Positions 17,018-24,300 of a stretch of DNA of 64,000 nt are shown piece after piece; position 1 is the stretch's first letter, and each line of letters begins with the position of its first letter. Made by a program: the position numbers and the translations under genes. The notes under the pieces are model-generated. The model was not told the origin of the DNA and did no database searches. It was given only the letters and a program-made list of their open reading frames with translations. The stretch is taken from the NCBI GenBank assembly GCA_007130885.1, contig SLRQ01000072.1, positions 1 through 64,000 on the forward strand. The letters run 5' to 3'. This DNA comes from Deltaproteobacteria bacterium (GTDB lineage Bacteria > Myxococcota > Myxococcia > SLRQ01).

Positions 17018-17839
17018 GTGTCCAAGGTCATCATTACGGTGGCGCCGGTCGGAGCAGAAACCACAAGGGGAGATAATCCCAACCTTCCGCTGACTCCAGA
17101 GGAGATAGCGGAGGATGTTCACCTAGCGTGGAAGTCCGGAGCCGCGATCGCTCATCTGCATGCCCGGGACTCCAACGGTGAGGGCACTCAGGAGCCGGAG
17201 GTCTACCGGCGGGCCATGGAGGCCATACGGCGAAGGTGCGACATCATTATTCAGGTCTCTTGCGGAGGCACCGTGGGCATGACCGCCGAGGAAAGGGCCG
17301 CGCCGCTGTCGCTGAAACCCGAGATGGCTACCCTGACGACCGGCAGTGTCAACTTCGGTGAGGAGGTTTTCGCCAACCCATACCCACTCATCGTGGAGTT
17401 CGCCAAAATGATGACCGAGCGGGGCGTGAAGCCGGAGGTGGAGGTGTTCGACTCCGGCATGCTCCAAACCGCTCTCGTACTCATGGACAAGGGGATCTTG
17501 TCGCCGCCCGTGCACTTCGACTTCGTGCTGGGCGTTCCTGGGGGTATGGCGGCTACGCCTCGAAACCTCGTGCATTTGGTGGAGGGCCTGCCCAGTGGTG
17601 CTACCTGGACGGTGGCCGGCATAGGTCGTCACGAGCTTCCAATGGCGGCCATGGCGGTCGCAATGGGAGGACACGTCCGGGTGGGCTTCGAGGACAACGT
17701 CTACTACGAGAAGGGACGTCTCGCGGAGAGCAACGCGGAGCTGGTGGAGCGGGTCGCGCGCATTGCCGGAGAGCTTGGCCGCGGTGTGGCAACGCCCAAC
17801 GAGGCCAGATCGATGCTGGGCCTTGGGTCCCCGAGCTGA
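17018..17839 (+). CDS. kce: 3-keto-5-aminohexanoate cleavage enzyme
   Basis: A 273-aa member of the BKACE/Kce (formerly DUF849) TIM-barrel family. It uses acetyl-CoA to convert 5-amino-3-oxohexanoate into L-3-aminobutyryl-CoA and acetoacetate. The zinc-binding HLH of 'AHLHARD' falls at H46 and H48, and an early Glu in 'PVGAE' at E14, the positions reported for the characterised Kce. 'QVSCGGT' and 'VFDSGMLQ' also fit. The start is GTG at 17018 preceded by GAGGAGGT, which decides it. Other BKACE proteins accept different beta-keto acids, but the operon supports Kce. Confidence 0.92.
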   Translation: MSKVIITVAPVGAETTRGDNPNLPLTPEEIAEDVHLAWKSGAAIAHLHARDSNGEGTQEPEVYRRAMEAIRRRCDIIIQVSCGGTVGMTAEERAAPLSLKPEMATLTTGSVNFGEEVFANPYPLIVEFAKMMTERGVKPEVEVFDSGMLQTALVLMDKGILSPPVHFDFVLGVPGGMAATPRNLVHLVEGLPSGATWTVAGIGRHELPMAAMAVAMGGHVRVGFEDNVYYEKGRLAESNAELVERVARIAGELGRGVATPNEARSMLGLGSPS

Positions 17840-17843
17840 ACCG

Positions 17844-18854
17844 ATGTCTTTGTACGAGATCGTTCGCGAGCGCGGTGCGCGGCGGCTCCTCATGCTGGGG
17901 ATGACCAAGAATGCCGGCAAGACCTTCTCGCTAAATCACCTGGTTCGAGAGTGCGAGGCGAAGGGGGAAAGGCTCGGGCTTACCTCCACGGGACGTGACG
18001 GGGAGGCGCTGGACCTGATTACGGGAAAGGCCAAGCCTCGAATCTATTGCCCCCAGGGCACCGTGGTCGCAACCGCCAGATTAGCCGCGTATGCCGGAAC
18101 GGCGGTTCTCACCTCGGAGGTGGATACCGGCATCGAGACGGTGCTCGGGGAAGTGACTATCGCCGAGGTGGAGCGTGCGGGCCACCTGGAGCTGGCAGGT
18201 CCCGTTTACGCGACGCAGCTCGAGACGGTGCTCTCGCTGATGGCCGAGCGAGGAGCCGCTAGACTGCTGGTCGATGGCGCGCTGGACAGAAAGGCCGCGG
18301 CCCGTGTTCTAAGGCACGTAGTCTTGGCGGTAGGCGCGGTCATAAGCCGCAGCTTGGATGAGGTCGTCGAGCAGGCGGTCACCTACGTGGAGCAGCTCTC
18401 GATCCCCGCCGCGCCTTTATGGGTGGTCGAGGCGGCTGATGCCTTCTCCGGCGCCGGCGCTATACTGGGCGAGGATGGCTCGATTGTCCCTCTGTCCGGC
18501 GAAACGCTCCTCGGCAAACACGGCGAGCTATCGAGTATGCTCCGCCGTGAGAATTGCTGGGGCCTGCTCGCGGGCGGCGCTATCGGCGACGAGAGCCTTG
18601 CATGTCTCTTGGAGCTGGATCCACTTCCCGCCTTGGTGGTCAGAAACGCATCGGCGCTGTTCGTGGAGCCGATGAGATGGAGACGCTTCGTGGCGGAAGG
18701 TGGCCGCTGTTATGCGACTCAACCCCTGGATCTGTTGGCGGTGACCATAAATCCATACTCTCCTGAAGGATGGGAGCTCCCAGCGGATGAGATGCTGGAG
18801 GCGGTCTCAAAAGCTTTGGCGCCGCTGCCTGTGTTCAACCTTGCAAGACAATGA
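17844..18854 (+). CDS. kamB: Probable lysine 5,6-aminomutase reactivase subunit KamB
   Basis: A 336-aa protein with an N-terminal P-loop, 'GMTKNAGKTF' (about 18-27), and no other recognised catalytic domain. In Clostridium-type lysine clusters KamB is found with KamD/KamE and is thought to help exchange damaged cobalamin, together with the MutS-like ATPase KamC. No kamC is seen here. 'SEVDTGIETVLGEVTIAEVE' and 'LLVDGALDRKAA' read as a nucleotide-binding fold without transmembrane segments. It lies 4 nt after kce, so it is translated with the pathway enzymes. The name rests mainly on context and P-loop. Confidence 0.65.
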   Translation: MSLYEIVRERGARRLLMLGMTKNAGKTFSLNHLVRECEAKGERLGLTSTGRDGEALDLITGKAKPRIYCPQGTVVATARLAAYAGTAVLTSEVDTGIETVLGEVTIAEVERAGHLELAGPVYATQLETVLSLMAERGAARLLVDGALDRKAAARVLRHVVLAVGAVISRSLDEVVEQAVTYVEQLSIPAAPLWVVEAADAFSGAGAILGEDGSIVPLSGETLLGKHGELSSMLRRENCWGLLAGGAIGDESLACLLELDPLPALVVRNASALFVEPMRWRRFVAEGGRCYATQPLDLLAVTINPYSPEGWELPADEMLEAVSKALAPLPVFNLARQ

Positions 18855-18869
18855 ATTATGAGGTGAGAA

Positions 18870-19916
18870 ATGAGTGACAAGAAGCCTGCATCCCCTTTTG
18901 GTACCCACCGTGTACTCGAGCCCGAGGGCGTGATGCCGCAAGCCGCGTGGCGGATCGACAATCGCATGGAGCCTTGGTCCAACGAGATCCTGGTGAACGT
19001 TTTGACGCTGAACCTCGACTCGGCGAGCTTTCATCAGATCAAAGAGGCAGCCGGAGGTGATCAAGACGCGATCGGACGAACAGTTTTGGAGACCATCGAG
19101 AAACGGGGTAAGCAGCACAACCCGGTAACCGGGTCGGGCGGGATGTTCATTGGCGAGATAGCCGAAGTTGGCCCTGATCTCCAGGATGAGGTCGATGTGG
19201 TTCCTGGTGACCGAATAGCCAGCTTGGTTTCGCTATCGCTTACTCCGCTACGGCTGGAAGAGATTGAAGCGATAGATCTGGAGTCCGGTCAAATAGACGT
19301 AAGGGGCCGGGCGATCCTTTTCGAGAGCGGAGTGTTCGCAAAGCTTCCCACGGACATGCCCGAGAAGGTGGCTCTCGCTGTATTGGATGTCGCGGGCGCG
19401 CCGGCGCAGGTTTCTCGCCTGGTGAGCAAGGACGATACGGTCGTGGTGCTGGGGCCGGGCGGGAAGTCGGGCCTGCTTTGCCTGCATGAGGCGAGGAAGC
19501 AGGCTGGGCCGGGCGGCAAGATAATCGCGCTTTACCGGAGTGAGGGCGCGGCGGCGCGAGTGCGGGAGTCGAAGCTGGCGGACGAGCTGGTTCGGGCGGA
19601 CGCAAATCGCCCCACGGAGGTATACGATGCGGTCATGCAGGTGACTCGTGGCCGCTTTGCCGATGTGGCCATCAATTGCACGAACGTGCCGGGAACGGAG
19701 ATGGCCTCCATCTTGAGCTGCCATGACGGCGGTAGGGTCTACTTCTTCAACATGGCTACCAGCTTCACCGCGGCCGCCCTCGGCGCGGAGGGAGTCGGCA
19801 AGGACGTGGAGCTGATCATCGGCAACGGCTATGCCCGCGGGCATGCGGATCATGCGCTGAACATCATGCGTGAGAACCAGGTTCTGCGCGGCATGTTCGA
19901 GAAGATGTTCGGCTAG
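18870..19916 (+). CDS. kdd: L-erythro-3,5-diaminohexanoate dehydrogenase
   Basis: A 348-aa NAD(P)-dependent enzyme that oxidatively deaminates 3,5-diaminohexanoate to 5-amino-3-oxohexanoate, the substrate of Kce. Typical Kdd parts are 'GTHRVLEPEGVMPQAAWRID' at the start, 'LNLDSASFHQIKE', 'GSGGMFIGEI' and the nucleotide-binding 'VVVLGPGGKSGLL'. It ends with 'RENQVLRGMFEKMFG'. Length fits known Kdd (about 345). It is the last gene of the operon. A short repeat follows 16 bp after its stop, and no clear intrinsic terminator was seen. Confidence 0.93.
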   Translation: MSDKKPASPFGTHRVLEPEGVMPQAAWRIDNRMEPWSNEILVNVLTLNLDSASFHQIKEAAGGDQDAIGRTVLETIEKRGKQHNPVTGSGGMFIGEIAEVGPDLQDEVDVVPGDRIASLVSLSLTPLRLEEIEAIDLESGQIDVRGRAILFESGVFAKLPTDMPEKVALAVLDVAGAPAQVSRLVSKDDTVVVLGPGGKSGLLCLHEARKQAGPGGKIIALYRSEGAAARVRESKLADELVRADANRPTEVYDAVMQVTRGRFADVAINCTNVPGTEMASILSCHDGGRVYFFNMATSFTAAALGAEGVGKDVELIIGNGYARGHADHALNIMRENQVLRGMFEKMFG

Positions 19917-19932
19917 CCGCGGACGGGGAATT

Positions 19933-20005
19933 AAGTGACGTGTCCCCGAATTGCGAAGTGACGTGTCCCCGAATTGCGGGGAATTAAGTGACGTGTCCCC
20001 GAATT
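19933..20005 (+). repeat. Three near-tandem copies of a 20-bp repeat
   Basis: The 20-bp unit AAGTGACGTGTCCCCGAATT occurs at 19933-19952, 19956-19975 and 19986-20005, separated by 3 and 10 bp, with no mismatch among the copies. Flanking bases add GGGGAATT before copies one and three, giving a weak inverted repeat (GGGGAATT...CCCCGAATT). The last copy overlaps the stop codon of the converging recX gene. The spacers are too short for a CRISPR. A REP-like element or a repeat-expansion site is likely; the same motif elsewhere in the genome would support this. Confidence 0.85.
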
Positions 20006-20483
20006 AGAGTTCGTAGTCGGCTATGAGGCCGCAGGCGTTGCCGGCGGCGCCGGGGCTGAACCCTCGCCTGATTAGGTGCTGGGCTGCCTTTGATCTTGCC
20101 TTGCGGTCGGCCTTGGATAGGTCGCCGTAACGGCGCTCGACCACGGTCATCGCCACCGCCTGCTCTCCGCCCGCCGACTCGATGGCGTGGTCGGCGGCGG
20201 CTTGGGCGAGATCTTCGTCGATGCCCTTGGAGCGAAGGCGGGCCACCACCCCTCGTGGGCCGTGGCCGCGTTTTACGAGCGAGGACGCCATCTCACCGGC
20301 GAAGGCCTCATCATCCAGAAGACCCGCTTGGTCGAGGCGCTCAACCTCGGCTTCGACCGTGGCTTCGTCGAGTTTGTGCCCCACTAGACGCGAGCGCATC
20401 TCCGATCTCGAACGCGACCTGTGTGCAAGCAGCCGCAATGCGACATCATGTGCTTTTTCCGCTTCGTCCGTGTTCTTGGTCAT
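20004..20483 (-). CDS. recX: Regulatory protein RecX
   Basis: A 159-aa basic protein of the RecX family, which binds RecA filaments and limits recombination activity. The three-helix repeats are visible, with 'ALRLLAHRSRSRSEMRSRL' first, 'VERLDQAGLLDDEAFA' next, then 'RGHGPRGVVARLRSKGIDED' and 'HLIRRGFSP' at the end. The stop codon TAA is formed inside the last copy of the 20-bp repeat, so the C-terminal residues (DYEL) may have been set by the repeat. No recA is adjacent. It follows the unknown gene on its 5' side by 17 nt. Confidence 0.85.
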   Translation of the reverse strand: MTKNTDEAEKAHDVALRLLAHRSRSRSEMRSRLVGHKLDEATVEAEVERLDQAGLLDDEAFAGEMASSLVKRGHGPRGVVARLRSKGIDEDLAQAAADHAIESAGGEQAVAMTVVERRYGDLSKADRKARSKAAQHLIRRGFSPGAAGNACGLIADYEL

Positions 20484-20500
20484 GAAGCGAGCGTATCAGG

Positions 20501-21154
20501 TCAGCCCTGCTCTTGCCCGTCGTTATGTTCCCAACTTATCTCGAGTAGAGCTTGCTCTGGAGGTAGCCGCGTGATGGTTCCGCTAACGCGGCTTGTGCCT
20601 CCCATACGCACCAAAGCGAAGACCGCGCCGAGCACGGCCTCCGCGTAGCCTGGCTCGAGAATGGCTGGGTTCTCGTCGATGGAGATAGTCGAGCGGTCGT
20701 CGAGCAGCTCGTGAATTCTAACGCGGCCGGTGTCGTGATATCTGCGCCAAGCCTTGGCCGTACACAGCACCAACGCCTGTGGGCCGGAGGCTCTGTTGAC
20801 AAGGCGCCGCAACCGCTGCAAATGGCGGGTCTGCGACCTGTAGGCGAGGTCGATGCAGCCTTCCGGTCCAAGTCTCCTCCAGGTGGCCCAGGCAAGCTCC
20901 ACGAATGCTCGTTGAGGGTACCAACCGGACTCCATGATTCCCTGAAGGCATATAGTCCGGCTCTCAGCCGATAGGTCCGCCAACAGCCGACCCAGTGCCC
21001 GTTCTCCGTGGTCAGTCTCGTAGGTGTCTATGAGCGCGCGGATGAGAGAGCCTCGGACCCGGCCGCGAGACCTGGCGGTTTTCAGATCGTTTCCGGCAGG
21101 CAACACCTCAGCCGCGCTTCCGTTTACCCCCAAGGCAGACCTCGAAAGACTCAT
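20501..21154 (-). CDS. Uncharacterised protein, possibly TIGR02265/DUF2378-like
   Basis: A 217-aa soluble protein. Near residue 30 it reads 'RGSLIRALIDTYE', then 'WYPQRAFVELAWATWRRLG', and towards the end 'AWRRYHDTG', a conserved-looking beta region, and 'ALLEISW'. That layout (helical Ser-Leu start, Tyr-Pro motif, Trp-x-x-Tyr-x-Asp-x-Gly, final Trp) resembles the myxobacterial paralogous family TIGR02265. No catalytic motif or membrane segment was seen. The ATG beginning MSLSRSALG was chosen over one 16 codons upstream. It reads toward recX with 17 nt between, so both may be on one transcript. Confidence 0.6.
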   Translation of the reverse strand: MSLSRSALGVNGSAAEVLPAGNDLKTARSRGRVRGSLIRALIDTYETDHGERALGRLLADLSAESRTICLQGIMESGWYPQRAFVELAWATWRRLGPEGCIDLAYRSQTRHLQRLRRLVNRASGPQALVLCTAKAWRRYHDTGRVRIHELLDDRSTISIDENPAILEPGYAEAVLGAVFALVRMGGTSRVSGTITRLPPEQALLEISWEHNDGQEQG

Positions 21155-21311
21155 TTTGCATTCCCCCATCGACCGCATTGTTGGCGTTCCCAAGCGGCCC
21201 ACGAGCCGCTGACGTCTATTGAGGCGCCGGCCGGCCTTGCGGCTACCATCCCCTCGTCTGGGCTTTAGCCGGCCCCACCGGTTTCATCCCCACAAGTGCA
21301 TTCAAGAATGG

Positions 21312-22451
21312 CTATTCTAGTGGGATTCGTCCAGTGGGATGATCTGCTACCAGTAACCCCTCGGCGTCGATCTGGTCGAACAAGAGGGCCACTCGCTCCC
21401 CCGTATCACCGTCCCATAGATCAGGGCATCGTCCCCTCTTCGCTTTCCCTCCGAGAACCTTTCCGGCTTCTTCGAGGATGCGTCTACGATCCGTGCCGAC
21501 GAGGATATTCGTTCCTTCGGAAAGGGTGATCGGGCGTTCAGTGTTCTCCCGTAAAGTAAGGCATGGCACGCCCAAAGCGGTGGTCTCTTCTTGTATCCCT
21601 CCGCTGTCGGTGAGTACGAGCTTTGCTCCACCCTGGAGAGCCAGGAACTCCAGGTAACCCAACGGTTCGAGCATGCGCAGATTCGGCCACCGCTCCGACG
21701 GTTTGGCCCCCTTGAGGTCGTTTATTCGTTTTCGGGTCCTGGGATGAACGGGGAAGAGAACCGGTATCTCCTCGGAGATCTCGCCCGCGGCTGACAAAAT
21801 GCGGGTGAGAACCCGTGGTTCGTCCACGTTGGACGGGCGATGCAGAGTCATCAAGGCGAAGCCCTTTTCCTCGACGCCTAGCTTTTCGAGAGTCCCCAAT
21901 GAGCGGGCCGCGTCGATATGCGAAAAGAGGCTGTCTATCATCGCGTTGCCCACCCTGTAGATCCACTTCTTTGGGACGTTCTCGCGTATGAGGTTCTTGT
22001 CCGCGTCCTTGGACGGCGTCAACAGGATGCGGCTGATGCGATCCGTGAGCACGCGGTTTATCTCCTCGGGCATCGACCGGTCCCCTGAGCGAAGGCCCGC
22101 CTCGAGGTGCGCAACCGCGATACCGTGCTTCACGGCCACCAGGGCGCAGGCGATGGTGCTGTTCACATCGCCGGCCACAAGCACCACTCGAGGCGCATGT
22201 TCGAGCAGAACCGGCTCGAAAGCTTCCAGAATGCGCGCCGTTTGCACCGCGTGCGAGGCGCTTCCCACACCAAGGTTGATGTCGGGGGCAGGCATTCCGA
22301 GATGGTCGAAGAACACCTCCGACATCTTTCGATCATAGTGCTGACCCGTATGCACGAGGGGAGCATCGTGGCCGTGCCGGCGCAAGGCCTCCAGCACGGG
22401 AGCCACCTTCATGAAATTGGGTCTAGCCCCTACCGTGCAAAGAATCTTCAT
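21312..22451 (-). CDS. wecB: UDP-N-acetylglucosamine 2-epimerase (non-hydrolysing)
   Basis: A 379-aa cytoplasmic enzyme that interconverts UDP-GlcNAc and UDP-ManNAc. It begins 'MKILCTVGARPNFMKVAPV', with 'TGQHYDRKMSEVFFDHL', 'VAGDVNSTIACALVA', 'AHLEAGLRSGDRSMPEEINR' and 'LTLHRPSNVD'-like 'MTLHRPSNVDEP'. 'LTDSGGIQEE' is the nucleotide-binding end. The carboxylates of 'GDVNS' and 'PEE' are the expected catalytic ones. Its ATG overlaps the upstream dehydrogenase stop by 4 nt, so the two genes make an operon for ManNAc or ManNAcA-type sugars in surface polysaccharide. Confidence 0.92.
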   Translation of the reverse strand: MKILCTVGARPNFMKVAPVLEALRRHGHDAPLVHTGQHYDRKMSEVFFDHLGMPAPDINLGVGSASHAVQTARILEAFEPVLLEHAPRVVLVAGDVNSTIACALVAVKHGIAVAHLEAGLRSGDRSMPEEINRVLTDRISRILLTPSKDADKNLIRENVPKKWIYRVGNAMIDSLFSHIDAARSLGTLEKLGVEEKGFALMTLHRPSNVDEPRVLTRILSAAGEISEEIPVLFPVHPRTRKRINDLKGAKPSERWPNLRMLEPLGYLEFLALQGGAKLVLTDSGGIQEETTALGVPCLTLRENTERPITLSEGTNILVGTDRRRILEEAGKVLGGKAKRGRCPDLWDGDTGERVALLFDQIDAEGLLVADHPTGRIPLE

Positions 22452-23770
22452 GCCGTCACGATTTTTATCGCGGAAGCGTCCACCTTTCGCATCACTCCGC
22501 GCGTGTCCACTACGAGCGGCGCCAAGTTTGCCACCCGCTGGTAGTCGATGTTGCCATGGTCGGTGATGACCAGCACCACATCGCAGTCTCGTAGGACGTC
22601 GTCCGTAAGCGGCACGGACTCCAGATCGATGTCATGCTTTCGCATTGGAGGAATCCTGGGCACATGCGGGTCGTGGTACGAGACATCGGCCCCGTGATCC
22701 TGGAGGAGTTCGATAATCCTCATCGCCGGAGACTCGCGGACGTCGTCCACGTCCCGCTTGTACGCAACTCCAAGGATGAGCACCCCCGCGTTACGGAGGG
22801 GCTTGCCGAAGGTGTTCAGCGCTTCGGTGGTGCGGGACACCACGTACCGAGGCATGTAGGTGTTGATCTCTCCCGCCAGCTCTATGAACCTGGTCGACAG
22901 ATCGTACTCCCTTGCCTTCCACGTCAGGTAGAAGGGGTCGACGGGTATGCAGTGCCCACCGAGACCCGGACCCGGTTGGAAGGGCATGAAGCCGAAGGGC
23001 TTCGTGGAAGCGGCTTCGATGACCTCCCACACATCGATATCCATGCGATCGCAGAGCATCTTCAGCTCATTTACTAGAGCTATGTTCACCGACCGGAAGA
23101 TATTCTCGAAAAGCTTGGTCATCTCCGCGACTCGTGTCGAAGATACCGGTACCACCTCATCGAGCGCGATCCTGTAAAGGGCCACGGCGGCCTCTTGGCA
23201 GGCCTCGGTAAGTCCGCCGACCAGCTTCGGGATCTTCTTGGTGTCGTAGTCGCTGTTGCCGGGGTCCTCTCGCTCCGGGCTGTAGGCCAGATGGAAGTCG
23301 GTCCCGGCGGTCAGGCCGCTACCAGCCTCCAAGTGGTGTCGCAGCAGCTCGTCGCTGGTGCCGGGATAGGTCGTGGACTCCAGCACCACGAGCTGACCTT
23401 CTCGGAGATGCGGCGCTATTTCGCGGGCCGTTCCTTCGATGAAGGCCATGTCGGGTTCCCGGTGGCGGGTGAGCGGGGTCGGCACGCACAGGAGCAGGGC
23501 GTCGCACTCGGCTGCTCGAGACAAGCTCGTGGTTACGGAAAGGAGACCCGCTTCCAGCAGCTCTAAAACGGGCCGGCTGGGAATGTGCTCCAGGTAGCTT
23601 CGTCCGGCTTTCAGGCTCTCGATTTTGCTCGGGTCTATATCGAAGCCGACGACCTTGGTTCCGGCTCGGCCGAAAGTGAGCACCAGCGGCAGTCCAACGT
23701 AGCCAAGGCCGATGACCCCCACCACGGCTTCGTTCCTTCGGATTCGGTCGAGCAGATTCCTTGTGGTCAT
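22448..23770 (-). CDS. Nucleotide-sugar 6-dehydrogenase (WbpA/WecC type)
   Basis: A 440-aa UDP-sugar dehydrogenase that oxidises the C6 hydroxyl of UDP-GlcNAc or UDP-ManNAc to the uronic acid using two NAD+. The N-terminal Rossmann motif is 'VGVIGLGYVGLPL'. The catalytic Cys lies in 'LGGHCIPVDPFYLTWKA'. 'YSPEREDPGN' and 'KPFGFMPFQPGPG' fit the WbpA/TviB group best. The third domain has 'ILGVAYKRDVDDVRESPA'. With the overlapping wecB-like gene it could supply ManNAcA or GlcNAcA. ATG was set at MTTRNLL; a longer start 8 codons upstream is possible. Confidence 0.9.
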   Translation of the reverse strand: MTTRNLLDRIRRNEAVVGVIGLGYVGLPLVLTFGRAGTKVVGFDIDPSKIESLKAGRSYLEHIPSRPVLELLEAGLLSVTTSLSRAAECDALLLCVPTPLTRHREPDMAFIEGTAREIAPHLREGQLVVLESTTYPGTSDELLRHHLEAGSGLTAGTDFHLAYSPEREDPGNSDYDTKKIPKLVGGLTEACQEAAVALYRIALDEVVPVSSTRVAEMTKLFENIFRSVNIALVNELKMLCDRMDIDVWEVIEAASTKPFGFMPFQPGPGLGGHCIPVDPFYLTWKAREYDLSTRFIELAGEINTYMPRYVVSRTTEALNTFGKPLRNAGVLILGVAYKRDVDDVRESPAMRIIELLQDHGADVSYHDPHVPRIPPMRKHDIDLESVPLTDDVLRDCDVVLVITDHGNIDYQRVANLAPLVVDTRGVMRKVDASAIKIVTA

Positions 23771-23931
23771 GAATATTCCCCCATCGTCGGGCATCCGAAC
23801 CCTGGATTCGGCGGGATCGTGCTTCTTCGATGAGAAGCAGGACTCCCTTTCATGAACCTGGAGGTCAGGTCAAGTCGAACCGTGCTCAAGCTAGGGCCAT
23901 ACCTGAACCTGGCTCCCGAAGACGCCTTCGG

Positions 23932-24249
23932 CTACCAGATGCGGGCAAGCCCGCAGTCGCGCTTGCCTTGCTCGGTATCGATGTATGCGCAGTCGCAGCG
24001 GTTCAGCAGCTCCCCGCACAAATCGCGGGCGGCGTCGGTGTCTACCCCGCGAGCTTGCTCGAAATCGCGTTGAGCCTGGCGCTTGCAAGCCTCGCGCTCG
24101 GCCTCCGTGCCCTCGCACTCGCAGATCTCCTCGGCTAGAGCGAGGCAGGGGTGTATGCACCCGCTGCCGCCGACCAGCAGGACCGCGCAGAGCAGCACGG
24201 CTGGGATGAGGTACGTGATGTGCCGACTTTTGTTGGATGCGATGGTCAT
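23932..24249 (-). CDS. Small Cys-rich predicted lipoprotein
   Basis: A 105-aa protein with a hydrophobic signal segment (about 12-30) ending in a lipobox, LVGGSGC, so mature protein would start at C31 and be membrane-anchored. Seven more Cys follow, in CLALAEEICEC, ACKRQ, LCGELLNRCDC and DCGLA, suggesting disulfides. The pattern of charged helix between Cys pairs is not assigned to a family. It starts 51 bp from the divergent O-antigen ligase gene, so the two may be regulated from a common region. Confidence 0.72.
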   Translation of the reverse strand: MTIASNKSRHITYLIPAVLLCAVLLVGGSGCIHPCLALAEEICECEGTEAEREACKRQAQRDFEQARGVDTDAARDLCGELLNRCDCAYIDTEQGKRDCGLARIW

Positions 24250-24300
24250 GTCGAACCGATATCACTTGAGGTTGGAGGCGGGCAACGGATAGACACCTTC

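Noticed and set aside
19933..20005. CRISPR array
   Set aside because: Only three units with spacers of 3 and 10 bp and no cas genes.
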